Shown here one piece after another: positions 29,065 to 41,958 of a stretch of 61,437 nucleotides of DNA. The stretch is from an uncultured Bacteroidia bacterium (GTDB taxonomy: Bacteria; Bacteroidota; Bacteroidia; Bacteroidales; F082). A model generated the notes under the pieces. That model searched no databases, was not told the origin of the DNA, and saw nothing but the letters and a program-made list of their open reading frames with translations. The stretch's first letter is position 1, and each line of letters opens with the position of its first letter. The position numbers and the translations under genes were made by a program. Where the stretch lies: the NCBI GenBank assembly GCA_902785755.1, contig CACZZO010000020.1:1-61437 (forward strand), written 5' to 3'.

Positions 29065-29811
29065 ATGATTTATCAACTCAACGACGACAATTGCTTTTTC
29101 CCACCTGTTGACCACGCCAACCGAGATGGCCTTTTGGCCTTTGGCGGCGACCTCACGCCCCAACGCCTCATCATGTCCTATGCCAACGGCATCTTCCCGT
29201 GGTACAACGAAGACGAACCTATCCTTTGGTGGTCGCTTGACCCTCGATTGGTCATTCGTCCCGGCGAGATGAAAGTCAGCAAGTCATTACGCCATACATT
29301 GCGGTCAGGAAAATTTGATATGAGAATCGACACCCGTTTCCGAGAGGTGATAACGCATTGCGCCGAAACACCACGCGAGGGACAGGACGGCACTTGGATT
29401 TTAGACGAGATGATTGAGGCATATTGTCACCTGCATGAATTGGGTCTCGCCCATTCCTTCGAATGTTATCTTGACGGCAAGTTGGTGGGCGGATTATATG
29501 GCGTTTCCATTGGGAAGGTCTTTTTCGGCGAGTCAATGTTCCACACCGTGACCGATGCTTCCAAAGTGGCATTTTATCATCTGCATCAATTTTTGAAAAT
29601 CAACGGTTTCAAACTTATTGATTGCCAGCAAGAAACAAGCCATCTGATGAGTTTGGGTGCTTATACCATGCCCCGCAGCGAGTTTATCAATGAATTGAAG
29701 ATTTTGACGCGAGAAGCAAGCATGGTGGGCAACTGGGGCGGAAAGGAATGTGCGGCGTTGTTTCTCCACATCGAGCAACCCGAAAAAGTCACGTTTCGGG
29801 TTTATGATTAG
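29065..29811 (+). CDS. aat: Leucyl/phenylalanyl-tRNA--protein transferase
   Basis: The 248-residue protein shows Aat signatures: GLLAFGGDLTPQRLIMSYAN, GIFPWYNEDEPILWWSLDPR, GGLYGVSIGKVFFGESMF and LIDCQQETSHLMSLGA. It attaches Leu or Phe to N-terminal Arg or Lys of proteins for N-degron turnover. The ATG at 29065 is chosen because the family starts near this point and the promoter box ends 4 nt upstream, which implies a leaderless transcript. Confidence 0.95.
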   Translation: MIYQLNDDNCFFPPVDHANRDGLLAFGGDLTPQRLIMSYANGIFPWYNEDEPILWWSLDPRLVIRPGEMKVSKSLRHTLRSGKFDMRIDTRFREVITHCAETPREGQDGTWILDEMIEAYCHLHELGLAHSFECYLDGKLVGGLYGVSIGKVFFGESMFHTVTDASKVAFYHLHQFLKINGFKLIDCQQETSHLMSLGAYTMPRSEFINELKILTREASMVGNWGGKECAALFLHIEQPEKVTFRVYD

Positions 29812-29850
29812 TTTTTTGAATTTTGCCCTTGCCAATCAAGGAAGATTTCT

Positions 29851-29858
29851 TACCTTTG
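29851..29858 (+). promoter_or_regulatory. -7 box for arginine deiminase
   Basis: TACCTTTG followed by CAGCG lies 58 nt upstream of the ATG at 29917. Confidence 0.5.
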
Positions 29859-29916
29859 CAGCGATATTCGGAACGGGCAAAACGCCAGTTCCCATTGTTT
29901 CATCAAAATAATCTTT

Positions 29917-31164
29917 ATGGATTCCCAACCCATCAATGTCAGTGTAAACTCGGAAATTGGCAAACTCCAACATGTTCTGATTCATACCCCCGGCCCTGAA
30001 TTGGAAAAAATAACTCCTGAAAACGCGCACACTTACCTTTTCAGCGACATTTTGAATATGCAAGTCGCACAAAAGGAATACAGCTATTTCAAAAAAGTGC
30101 TGCAAAAAGTGGCGCAAGTCCACGAAATCGGCGACCTCCTGACCGACATTCTCCGCTCGGAAAACGTGAAAAACGGCCTTGTCGACCGCATCTGCAAGGC
30201 AGAAAGCAAGGGCTTCATGGCAGCCTACTTGAAATCGCTCCCGGCAGAGGAACTTTCCCGCCAACTCATTGAAGGCGTTTATCTTGACGACATCACCTAT
30301 ATCAATAACGAGAAGGCTGCACTCACGCCTGTGCCCAACCTGTTCTTCATGCGCGATGCTTCGTTCACCATGTTCGACAATATCATGATCAGCAACATGG
30401 CCACGCAGGTGCGCGCCCGCGAGTGCATGATTTTGGACGCCATCTACAACCTCCATCCGATGTTCGAGACCAAGGTTGTCAATCCCGTGATGAATTACGA
30501 CATCCACGGCATTGGCACGGTGGAAGGCGGCGATGTGCAAATCATCCGCGACGATGTGGTGATTTGCGGTTTGGGAGCACGAACCAACATGCACGGCGTG
30601 GAAGCCTTAGTTGAGCATTTGAAGACCAAGCCGGGAGTGAAGCACCTGATATTCCAAGAGTTGCCTCTCACGCCCGATTCCTTCATCCACCTCGACATGG
30701 TTTTCACCATGTTGGATGTCGACAAGTGCATGGTTTTCGAGCCTGTCATTATGAACAGCGCGTTCAAGACCTTCCATATCACCATCGACGGACAGAAGGC
30801 CGTTGGCACCGAAGTACCCGACCTGCTCTCGGCACTCAAGTCGGTGGGTCTCGACCTCGAACCCGTTTATTGCGGCAACCGCAACAACGACTTTGCCGCC
30901 CGCGAGCAATGGCACAGCGGTTGCAACTTCTTCTGCTTCGCCCCCGGACAATTCTTGGGCTACGGTCGCAACCAGCGCACCTTGCAAGCCCTCAACAAAG
31001 CCGGCTTCAATGTGGTGACGGCTGCCGATGTGGTCAACGGCAAGTTCGACCTCAGCAGCGGCAAGAAGTGCATTGTCGCTTTCGAGGGCAACGAACTCTC
31101 CCGTGGCGGCGGCGGCGCACGGTGCATGACGATGCCAGTGCAGCGCATGGCTGTGGAATGGTAA
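29917..31164 (+). CDS. arcA: Arginine deiminase
   Basis: The 415-residue protein matches ADI: PNLFFMRDASFTMFDN (substrate Asp), IGTVEGGDVQIIRDDVVICG (Glu and Asp), HLDMVFTMLD (catalytic His), EQWHSGCNFFCFAPGQF, and the nucleophile in RGGGGARCMTMPVQR. It hydrolyses arginine to citrulline and ammonia. The rest of the pathway, arcB and arcC, is not adjacent, so it may serve acid tolerance or nitrogen release or work with distant genes. It has its own promoter and terminator. Confidence 0.92.
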   Translation: MDSQPINVSVNSEIGKLQHVLIHTPGPELEKITPENAHTYLFSDILNMQVAQKEYSYFKKVLQKVAQVHEIGDLLTDILRSENVKNGLVDRICKAESKGFMAAYLKSLPAEELSRQLIEGVYLDDITYINNEKAALTPVPNLFFMRDASFTMFDNIMISNMATQVRARECMILDAIYNLHPMFETKVVNPVMNYDIHGIGTVEGGDVQIIRDDVVICGLGARTNMHGVEALVEHLKTKPGVKHLIFQELPLTPDSFIHLDMVFTMLDVDKCMVFEPVIMNSAFKTFHITIDGQKAVGTEVPDLLSALKSVGLDLEPVYCGNRNNDFAAREQWHSGCNFFCFAPGQFLGYGRNQRTLQALNKAGFNVVTAADVVNGKFDLSSGKKCIVAFEGNELSRGGGGARCMTMPVQRMAVEW

Positions 31165-31171
31165 GAAATGG

Positions 31172-31196
31172 AAAAGGCGCTCGAAAGCGCCTTTTT

Positions 31197-31197
<1 letters not shown>
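31172..31197 (+). terminator. Terminator after arginine deiminase
   Basis: AAAAGGCGC-TCGAAA-GCGCCTTTT with a T run, 8 nt after the stop; it abuts the end of the convergent beta-galactosidase gene. Confidence 0.8.
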
Positions 31198-35291
<4,094 letters not shown>

Positions 35292-35305
<14 letters not shown>

Positions 35306-35705
35306 TTTTTTTCGATTCGTTTATCAACATCTCACGTTCTTCATCGGGAATCCGTTCCGCCTTGTTCGCCTCGCGGTCAAAATAGACCACCACGGCGTGG
35401 CACAAAGTTTTGACTTCGCCCGTTTCGGCATCCTTCAGGCATTGCTCCATCTTGAAACTGGAGTTGCCTATCTCGGTGACGCGGCTCTCGCACACAATCG
35501 GGTCGTGGAACAGCACGGGATGGCGGAAATCCAAGTCAACATGGACGAGGACGTATTTGAATGTGAGCCAGTCGATTTCGGTTTGGAAGACATGCTCGAA
35601 ATAGCGGCTTCGGCCCATGTCGAAATAGTTGCACTGCGACCCGTTATTGACGTGATTGTAAGGGTCAAGGTCGCTCATTCTGATTTGGATGGGACAAGAG
35701 AACAT
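35292..35705 (-). CDS. Hotdog-fold acyl-CoA thioesterase (4HBT family)
   Basis: The 137-residue protein begins MFSCPIQIRMSDLDPYNHVN, the 4HBT active-site region with Asp and HVNNG. Later segments include FKYVLVHVDLDFRHPV and RVTEIGNSSFKMEQ. The start at 35705 is preferred; the longer frame would begin in a TTGAATTGTTG-type repeat. The last residues, MANG and stop, come from the inverted repeat 35208-35305. It hydrolyses acyl-CoA or acyl-ACP thioesters; the chain length is unknown. Confidence 0.8.
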
Positions 35706-35752
35706 TTTTTTGTTGAATCGTTGAATTGTTGGTTGTTGAATTGTCGCGACCA

Positions 35753-35760
35753 CAAAAATA
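35753..35760 (-). promoter_or_regulatory. -7 box for the thioesterase
   Basis: Minus-strand TATTTTTG followed by TGGTCG lies 47 nt upstream of the chosen ATG at 35705 and overlaps the alternative upstream start, which supports the shorter frame. Confidence 0.5.
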
Positions 35761-35762
35761 GG

Positions 35763-35790
35763 AAAAAAGGCGGGTTACCCCACCTTTTTT
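35763..35790 (-). terminator. Terminator after the S8 protease gene
   Basis: AAAAAAGG-C-GGG-TTA-CCC-CA-CCTTTTTT forms a stem with one bulge; on the minus strand it is followed by a T run. It lies 37 nt after the protease stop codon. Confidence 0.65.
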
Positions 35791-35826
35791 CGACAAAAAA
35801 AACACTAACCTTCAAATAATATTTTC

Positions 35827-37473
35827 TTACTTCGTTATCACAAGTTTCAACGTTTGATTTCCCACTTCCGAAACGGCATTGATGAAATACACACCCGAAT
35901 TTAAAGTGTTCAGGTATTGTTCCAACGATGTGTGGTTCAAGCCGTTGAAGTCGTAAACATAAAGGCTGCGACCCATGAAATCATAAACGGTAACCATCGC
36001 TCGCGCACCTTCTATCAACGACACATGCACCTCGCCTTGCGTAGGATTGGGATACACATTGATGATTTCCTTGGCTTGCATCGGATTCTCGTCAACGTGC
36101 AGCAACTCCAATGCCTGACTGAAGTCGGGGATACCATAGCCATTGTAACTGTCGGGATTATCGGCACGGTCGCCGCACTGACGAATGACATCGCAAATCT
36201 CTTGAACCGAGGAGTAAGGACGAGCCTGACGCAAGCAAGCCACAGCACCAGCCAACACAGGCGTAGCGAAAGAAGTGCCGTTGCCATTGTAATAAGGCCA
36301 CCAGCTGCCATAGCCCGAAGCCACGTAGGTGCCTTCGCCCATAGCCATCACATCAGGCTTGATGCGACCGTCGTAAGTGGGGCCAACCGAACTGAAATCG
36401 GCACGCACACCGTTACCGTTGGCTGCGCCTATGGTCAGGATGTGCTCGGCATCGGCAGGAATACCTAACGTGCAGGTGCCGCCACCTTCGTTTCCGGCGG
36501 CATTGACGCAAATCATGCCACGAGAAGCCGCAATCTCGGCACCTATCGTCATCGGGGCGGTTTTGCCATCGAAATGCTCAAAAGGATGATCCCATTGGGT
36601 CATGTCGAAACCGATGTAACCCAACGAAGTGGAACACACATCCACGCCAAGGCTGTCGGCATACTCCGCACCCGAAACCCAGTTGTATTCCTCGATGATG
36701 TTCTCGCCTTCGCCATCCTCAGTATGAATCAAATAATAGGAAGCCTTCGGCGCCGTCCCAACCATGTTGTTGGGGTCGTAGGCGGCCATCGTGCTCAGGC
36801 ATGAGGTGCCGTGCGTGCTTTGCGTATAAACAGAGGTGGAGCCATAAACGAAATCGCGCACACCGAGCAAGCGGCCCTCCTCGCGCATATTGTCAAAACA
36901 GGATTGCTCTTCCGTCCCGACAAAGCCGCCATCGAGCACTGCAATGATGATTCCAGTGCCATCAAAGCCCTGGTCGTGCAGTTGGTCAACTTTCAATTGC
37001 TTCACTTGGGTTTCGGCACCGCCATAGTAGCCACGGAAACCGCGCTTGCCCTCGACGGGCTTCATTTCGTCGGCCAGCCAGCGTTCCTTGATTTCTTGCG
37101 CCTTCAAGTCATTGGGGCAATTGCGCACCACCGACACAAACTCAAGCGCATTGATAGCCTCAATCACGGCAGGGTTGGTTGTACGCACCGAAACGCCGTT
37201 CAGCCATTTCGAAGGATTGAGCAATTGGGCACCGCAATCGGCCACAGCCTGAAGATACTGCGGATTGACGGGAATGTCGTACTCATCAATGCCAATGCCC
37301 TGATTGGCACGACGTTGCAAAGCCCTTGCACTCAGATAAGCCTCGGGATTGTCAATAGAATAAGGTGAGTTGGCCTTGTCGGTGAACTGCACCCAATAAA
37401 TGTTGGTCGCGATTTGCGCTTGGGCAAACATAGTGACCACGAAAAACAGAAGTAAAAACGATACTTTTCTCAT
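35827..37473 (-). CDS. Secreted subtilisin-like (S8) protease with T9SS sorting domain
   Basis: The start at 37473 gives a signal peptide (MRKVSFLLLFFVVTMFAQAQ). The 548-residue protein carries an intact S8 triad: Asp in IIIAVLDGGFVGTE, His in QSTHGTSCLSTMA, Ser in GNGTSFATPVLAG, with the oxyanion Asn in VNAAGNEGGG. An inhibitor-like propeptide region precedes it. The last ~80 residues are a T9SS type A domain (NVYPNPTQGEVHVSL, YDFMGRSLYVYDF, final LKLVITK). It is probably an extracellular or surface protease. It has its own promoter. Confidence 0.92.
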   Translation of the reverse strand: MRKVSFLLLFFVVTMFAQAQIATNIYWVQFTDKANSPYSIDNPEAYLSARALQRRANQGIGIDEYDIPVNPQYLQAVADCGAQLLNPSKWLNGVSVRTTNPAVIEAINALEFVSVVRNCPNDLKAQEIKERWLADEMKPVEGKRGFRGYYGGAETQVKQLKVDQLHDQGFDGTGIIIAVLDGGFVGTEEQSCFDNMREEGRLLGVRDFVYGSTSVYTQSTHGTSCLSTMAAYDPNNMVGTAPKASYYLIHTEDGEGENIIEEYNWVSGAEYADSLGVDVCSTSLGYIGFDMTQWDHPFEHFDGKTAPMTIGAEIAASRGMICVNAAGNEGGGTCTLGIPADAEHILTIGAANGNGVRADFSSVGPTYDGRIKPDVMAMGEGTYVASGYGSWWPYYNGNGTSFATPVLAGAVACLRQARPYSSVQEICDVIRQCGDRADNPDSYNGYGIPDFSQALELLHVDENPMQAKEIINVYPNPTQGEVHVSLIEGARAMVTVYDFMGRSLYVYDFNGLNHTSLEQYLNTLNSGVYFINAVSEVGNQTLKLVITK

Positions 37474-37516
37474 AGTATTGAAATTTGAATTTATTCCATA
37501 GGTGATAAAAATCGCG

Positions 37517-37524
37517 CAAAAATA
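37517..37524 (-). promoter_or_regulatory. -7 box for the S8 protease
   Basis: Minus-strand TATTTTTG followed by CGCG lies 44 nt upstream of the ATG at 37473 and supports the short start. Confidence 0.5.
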
Positions 37525-37566
37525 ACATATTTTCGCCATATACCTACCAATTTCAAGCAAAATCCC

Positions 37567-37574
37567 TACTTTTG
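37567..37574 (+). promoter_or_regulatory. -7 box for trmD
   Basis: TACTTTTG followed by CG lies 24 nt upstream of the trmD ATG at 37598. Confidence 0.55.
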
Positions 37575-37597
37575 CGAAAAATTCCAAAACACAGGTC

Positions 37598-38293
37598 ATG
37601 CGTATCGACATCATCGCCGTTTTCCCCGAAATGTTTGAGGGACCCTTCACAGAAAGCATCATCAAACGCGCTGTAAACAAGGGCATTGTGGAGATTGGGC
37701 TACACAACCTCCGCGACTACACCACCGACAAGCACCACAAGGTGGACGACTACTCGTTTGCCGCCGGCGCGGGCATGGTGATGATGATTGAACCCGTCGA
37801 CAACTGCATCAGTCACCTGAAAAGCCAGCGCGACTACGACGAGGTCATCTACATGAGTCCCGACGGGCAACTCTTGGACCAGCCGTTGTGCAACCAACTC
37901 TCGATGAAGCAAAACCTCATCATCCTTTGCGGCCACTACAAAGGTATCGATGAGCGCATCCGCGAACACCTGATTACCAAGGAGATAAGCATTGGAAATT
38001 ATGTGCTTTCGGGAGGAGAATTAGGTGCCGCCGTGTTGGTCGACAGCCTCGTGCGCCTCATTCCAGGCAGTTTGGGAGACGAAACCTCTGCCCTCTCCGA
38101 CTCGTTCCAAGACGGGTTGGTGTCGCCGCCTGTCTACACCCGACCCCGCAATTACAAAGGTTGGGAGGTTCCCGAAATACTCCTTTCGGGCAACGACCTC
38201 AAAATCAACGAATGGAAATTGGAGCAAGCCATCCAGCGCACAAAGGAACGCCGCCCCGAAATGTACGAAATTTTCAAAAAAAGCACATTATAA
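37598..38293 (+). CDS. trmD: tRNA (guanine(37)-N1)-methyltransferase
   Basis: The 231-residue protein shows TrmD throughout: [49 protein letters not shown], and the knot AdoMet site [18 protein letters not shown]. It methylates G37 of tRNAs to prevent frameshifting. It is followed by rplS, the usual neighbour, but both have their own boxes. Confidence 0.96.
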   Translation: MRIDIIAVFPEMFEGPFTESIIKRAVNKGIVEIGLHNLRDYTTDKHHKVDDYSFAAGAGMVMMIEPVDNCISHLKSQRDYDEVIYMSPDGQLLDQPLCNQLSMKQNLIILCGHYKGIDERIREHLITKEISIGNYVLSGGELGAAVLVDSLVRLIPGSLGDETSALSDSFQDGLVSPPVYTRPRNYKGWEVPEILLSGNDLKINEWKLEQAIQRTKERRPEMYEIFKKSTL

Positions 38294-38316
38294 GTGTCAC
38301 ATATTGAAATTATTCG

Positions 38317-38324
38317 TATCTTTG
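38317..38324 (+). promoter_or_regulatory. -7 box for rplS
   Basis: TATCTTTG followed by CACCC lies 40 nt upstream of the rplS ATG at 38365. Confidence 0.55.
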
Positions 38325-38364
38325 CACCCACTTTTTGGAGAAAAATATACAAAAATATATAAAA

Positions 38365-38718
38365 ATGAGCAAACAAGCATTAATTCAATTCGTTGAAGAT
38401 CAAATTGTTGTAAAAGATTTTCCGAAGTTCAAGACAGGTGACACCATCACGGTGACCTACAAGATTATCGAAGGACAAAAAGAACGTCTGCAAAAGTTCC
38501 AGGGCATCGTCCTGAAGCGCAGCGGCCACGGCAAGACCGGCACTTTCACCATCCGCAAGATTTCCAACAACATCGGTGTGGAAAGATGTTTCCCGATTGC
38601 CTCCCCCATGATTGAGAACATCGAACTCAACAAGCAGGGCAAGGTTCGCCAATCGCGCATCTACTACCTGCGCGGACTGCGCGGCAAGAAGGCCAAGATC
38701 AAGGAACTCAAGAAGTGA
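38365..38718 (+). CDS. rplS: 50S ribosomal protein L19
   Basis: The start at 38365 gives MSKQALIQFVEDQIVVKDFP, as in other L19 proteins. The 117-residue protein includes GDTITVTYKIIEGQKERLQK, VERCFPIASPMIENIEL and YYLRGLRGKKAKIKE. An in-frame ATG ten codons upstream lies in an AT-rich leader and is less likely. It is part of the large subunit at the 30S interface. Confidence 0.97.
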   Translation: MSKQALIQFVEDQIVVKDFPKFKTGDTITVTYKIIEGQKERLQKFQGIVLKRSGHGKTGTFTIRKISNNIGVERCFPIASPMIENIELNKQGKVRQSRIYYLRGLRGKKAKIKELKK

Positions 38719-38740
38719 TTCCTTCACCCCAACAACTAAG

Positions 38741-38768
38741 AAAAGCCCCGATTGCTCGGGGCTTTTTT
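38741..38768 (+). terminator. Terminator after rplS
   Basis: AAAAGCCCCG-ATTGCT-CGGGGCTTTT and more Ts, 22 nt after the stop. Confidence 0.85.
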
Positions 38769-38926
38769 TGGTTTCGGCATTTTATCGCCATGATGATCGT
38801 ATTACGCTGCAAAAATAATCATTTTCACCGACAATGCAATGTTTTGCCGGCAGGGGTTGACACCGCCTGCCTAATATCCTTTCACCCCTAACGGGGTTCC
38901 CTGCCACGCCTACCAAAGTTACGTAG

Positions 38927-38946
38927 ATAGAACATGTTTGTTCTAT
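38927..38946. repeat. Small perfect inverted repeat near the end of the TlpA-like gene
   Basis: ATAGAACA-TGTT-TGTTCTAT. The 287-bp gap (38719-39005) holds the rplS terminator, a GC-rich segment containing CCCCTAACGGGG, and this palindrome. It could be an operator or the end of the TlpA-like transcript. No gene was seen here. Confidence 0.4.
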
Positions 38947-39005
38947 GCTCATGGTTCATCTCGCATTGCAAACTCGGAAGAACGGGGACAATAGAGTTTT
39001 TCTTT

Positions 39006-40205
39006 TCATTTTAGGTTATATTGTTTAATTGCATCCAGTATTTCATCATCTGTGAAATGAGTTCCTTTTTTCACTACTTCGTTTTGAGGTGAAAGCAGGT
39101 AATAAGTGGGGTATGATGGTATTGCTATTAAGGCTGTCAAGCCTTTTCCTGCGTAAAGCAAGTTATGAACATTGTATTTTTCCGCTACTTTTGCGATAAG
39201 TTCCATGTTGTCACTCATTGGATTGACGCAAATGACTTTTACGCCGTTTTTTTCGAGGACTGTTTGCCCAATGGAATCAATTTGCTGCCCCATGCGTTTG
39301 AAACCGGCATAGCATCCTTTGCAGCCGAATTCCCATATATCCAATAAGACCCAGCCTTTTTCATTTTGTATTGAAGTTTTGTTGTTGTTCAAGTCTTGTA
39401 ATTCAAAACTGGTTACTTTTGGAATTGAAAGATCCTCATTCTCTGAATAGGAGAAACTATAAGGCTCGTTTTTGCCGTTATGTCTTGAAAACTCTGCGTA
39501 TTGTGGATTGTCGAAATTGAACAAATCACGGATTTCATTCATATTGAAGGTTTCAATGCTGGTTACGATTTCCTTTTTCGCTATATATCTTTCTCCGTCT
39601 TTTCTTGTGCTTACCCAGATGACGCTGTCGAGTTCGTAATTGGATTTGTCAATGTAGTATATGGCATCCTTTCTGTATTCTTTATTGAAGTTGGAGGCAT
39701 AAAAAACCAGGCAAGGTTTTGTCCTGATGATGGTATCGGTTTTCTTGTATAGGGCGTAATTCACTTCGGGCCTGATATTATTATTGCTATAGATGTAGTA
39801 TTCAATGATTTTGTGTTGTGCTTCCACAGATCCTTTCATTGACTTAAAATATCTCAAATCTGAACTTTTGTAATGTGTAATCTCTCTTGTTCCGATATTC
39901 ACCTCGTACAAGTTTCTCTTGTCGATTTTACAGAAGTCCAAAAGAGAAGTATCTAACACACAATAGTAGGGGTTTTTTGTTGAAAAATCATACACAAAAG
40001 TATAGTATTCGATTTCGGAAACATCCTTACCGTAATAGACCTTTACATTCTTTGCGACAATACCGTCTGTATGATTATCCATCATTTTTTTGGAAGCAAT
40101 CATGAAATCTTTCATGGTTTTGATAACAGCTTTATAAGGTATGCTTTGAGCATCACCCACCTTGAATGTACTGATTAGAACCAGTAATAGAAATAACTTT
40201 TTCAT
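39006..40205 (-). CDS. TlpA/AhpC-like thioredoxin-fold exported protein
   Basis: The 399-residue protein has a signal peptide (MKKLFLLLVLISTFKVGDAQ). It has ~260 residues without a recognised domain, then a C-terminal thioredoxin-fold domain with a CxxC site in EFGCKGCYAGFKRMG, VKVICVNPMSDN and LIAIPSYPTYYLLSPQ (cis-Pro). The layout resembles Bacteroidetes TlpA-family thiol reductases with a long N-terminal region. The DNA is visibly more AT-rich than its neighbours, which could reflect transfer. Periplasmic thiol exchange is inferred. Confidence 0.7.
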   Translation of the reverse strand: MKKLFLLLVLISTFKVGDAQSIPYKAVIKTMKDFMIASKKMMDNHTDGIVAKNVKVYYGKDVSEIEYYTFVYDFSTKNPYYCVLDTSLLDFCKIDKRNLYEVNIGTREITHYKSSDLRYFKSMKGSVEAQHKIIEYYIYSNNNIRPEVNYALYKKTDTIIRTKPCLVFYASNFNKEYRKDAIYYIDKSNYELDSVIWVSTRKDGERYIAKKEIVTSIETFNMNEIRDLFNFDNPQYAEFSRHNGKNEPYSFSYSENEDLSIPKVTSFELQDLNNNKTSIQNEKGWVLLDIWEFGCKGCYAGFKRMGQQIDSIGQTVLEKNGVKVICVNPMSDNMELIAKVAEKYNVHNLLYAGKGLTALIAIPSYPTYYLLSPQNEVVKKGTHFTDDEILDAIKQYNLK

Positions 40206-40305
40206 TGTTTTCTGGTTTTATGGGGACTTCTAATATACTTGATTTACATATTTTCGAGTTGTGAGGATGCCGAAGTCCCGTTTGGGCAGCCCTTTCAATT
40301 CGGTG

Positions 40306-40313
40306 CAAAGGTA
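40306..40313 (-). promoter_or_regulatory. -7 box upstream of the TlpA-like gene
   Basis: Minus-strand TACCTTTG followed by CACCG is about 100 nt upstream of the ATG at 40205. The rest of the 265-bp gap holds no gene that I can see. Confidence 0.45.
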
Positions 40314-40470
40314 TGCATTTCTGTTCTATATGACAAACTTTCCGTCCACTTGGCTTGGCGTACCATGCGCCTCGCCTCGCGTTGCGGGCCGTGGCATGCG
40401 GCAAGGCCCAGCAAAAGCAATGCTATGACATAAGCATTTCGGAACATTTGTTTTCCGTTTCAAAAAAGCG

Positions 40471-41886
40471 TCATTCCTTCCGCTTCTTTCCTTTGAAGAT
40501 TCTTGTCCTCAGCATGAAAACCGTGAGCGCGGCCCAGAAAACGACCAAAATGCCCAAGGTGATCCAAGTGGCCGAGAGGCTTTGCGGGGCATAACCCACC
40601 AAAAGCAGCACGGGGAAGCCCAAAACGATGGCCGAAAGGGTTTGCAACACGAGGTTGTTGGCGGCGGGCGTTTCAAACTTCGGGTCGATTTCGCGCAAGA
40701 GAATCATGCCGTTGCTCGCCGTGCCAGTCAGCATCCCGAACATCGAAAAGAAGCCTTCATATTTGTAGTCGGGATACAAATGCTTGGAAATGAGCAACAC
40801 ATAAACAAAAGTAACAATGGCACCCAACGTGACAATGATGACGAAAGGCAGCACAAACTTGCCAATCTCATTGAAATTGATCGCCGCCGTGCCCGCCACA
40901 ATCATAATATCGAAGCAGAAGCCGCTGATGCGGTTGAGCATGTAGTTGTTGATGTACTCGCGGCTCATCAGCTTGGCCTTCTTGAAACGGCCCAGCAACC
41001 ACTTGAACAGGATGCCGAACAGCGTGCCAATCAAGAAGTTGAAACCCCAAAGCATGGGTTTCAGGGTATTGGTGCCGAAGTTGCCCAGCTCCATGCCCTG
41101 AATCCAGTTGGTGAACAGATAGACGAGGAAATAGACGAACAGCACCATGCTGATTTGCACCGAAAGTTTGTCGATGGACTCGGCGTCGGGAATTTCGCCC
41201 TTGCTTTCGTAGTCCTCCAGCTTATTCATCTGTGCCGCAGCGATTTTTTTTCTCGAAAGTATGCCTTTGCGTCGCAAGATGTTCATGTAAATCACGCCCA
41301 CCACGCTACCCACAATGAAGCCCGTGGCCGCGATGGAGAGGCCGAAATCGGCACCCGGGAAGTCGATGCCCTGCTCCGTGGCCCAGCCCGTGAAAATCTT
41401 GCCGAAGTTCAAGGCCTGACCCGGCCCTTGGCCGTATCCCATAGGCAGCAGCAAACCGGCGGCGTAGAACAAACGCTTGCCGAAATAGAAGAACAAAATG
41501 GAAACAATGAGGCCTACAATGCCTTGGATGACGTAGGTCGAGGCCGTCAAGGCACCCGTCTCAATCACCTTCATCGGCGTGGATTTCGATTCTATCTTGT
41601 TGTTTTTCAACGCCAAGGCCACGAAACCCAAACCCAAGGCATGATAGGTCACCACTTCCATCATCGGTTTGTTGATGATTTCGCGGCAGTTGGGGAACGC
41701 CTTGAAAATAAGCAGCAGCAAGCCGCCCAACAATGCCGAAGGCAGCAGGCTTTTGTTCAGGAACGGGATTTTGGTCCTCAGCACGTTACCCAACAGAAGG
41801 GCCGTCGCCAAAATACAGAATTGCACCAACCATTGCCAAGCCTCGGGCCGGTCAAAGGTCATTACGGAAACATCGAGTATTGTCAT
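40471..41886 (-). CDS. Sodium/glutamate symporter-like transporter (GltS family)
   Basis: The start is placed at 41886 (MTILDVSVMTFDRPEAWQWL) because the longer frame only shadows the divergent chromate transporter. The 471-residue protein has about 11-12 transmembrane helices in two similar halves, with GYGQGPGQALNFGKIF and FGMLTGTASNGMILLREID as the paired re-entrant motifs expected of GltS. Members take up glutamate with Na+. A long cytoplasmic loop separates the halves. The substrate is inferred. Confidence 0.8.
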   Translation of the reverse strand: MTILDVSVMTFDRPEAWQWLVQFCILATALLLGNVLRTKIPFLNKSLLPSALLGGLLLLIFKAFPNCREIINKPMMEVVTYHALGLGFVALALKNNKIESKSTPMKVIETGALTASTYVIQGIVGLIVSILFFYFGKRLFYAAGLLLPMGYGQGPGQALNFGKIFTGWATEQGIDFPGADFGLSIAATGFIVGSVVGVIYMNILRRKGILSRKKIAAAQMNKLEDYESKGEIPDAESIDKLSVQISMVLFVYFLVYLFTNWIQGMELGNFGTNTLKPMLWGFNFLIGTLFGILFKWLLGRFKKAKLMSREYINNYMLNRISGFCFDIMIVAGTAAINFNEIGKFVLPFVIIVTLGAIVTFVYVLLISKHLYPDYKYEGFFSMFGMLTGTASNGMILLREIDPKFETPAANNLVLQTLSAIVLGFPVLLLVGYAPQSLSATWITLGILVVFWAALTVFMLRTRIFKGKKRKE

Positions 41887-41910
41887 AATTCTACATATTA
41901 AATTAGTCCG

Positions 41911-41918
41911 CAAACGTA
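41911..41918 (-). promoter_or_regulatory. -7 box for the GltS-like gene
   Basis: Minus-strand TACGTTTG followed by CGG lies 25 nt upstream of the ATG at 41886 and fixes the short start. Confidence 0.5.
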
Positions 41919-41946
41919 CTAATTTTTTCCATACGAAACAAATTCT

Positions 41947-41954
41947 TATTTTTG
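41947..41954 (+). promoter_or_regulatory. -7 box for the chromate transporter pair, four bases before the start codon
   Basis: TATTTTTG is followed by CGCC and ATG (41959), the same spacing as at aat and yqgE. Confidence 0.6.
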
Positions 41955-41958
41955 CGCC

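Noticed and set aside
40582..41901. 439-residue plus-strand frame opposite the GltS-like gene
   Set aside because: His/Gln/Glu-rich shadow of a membrane protein gene with no family pattern.
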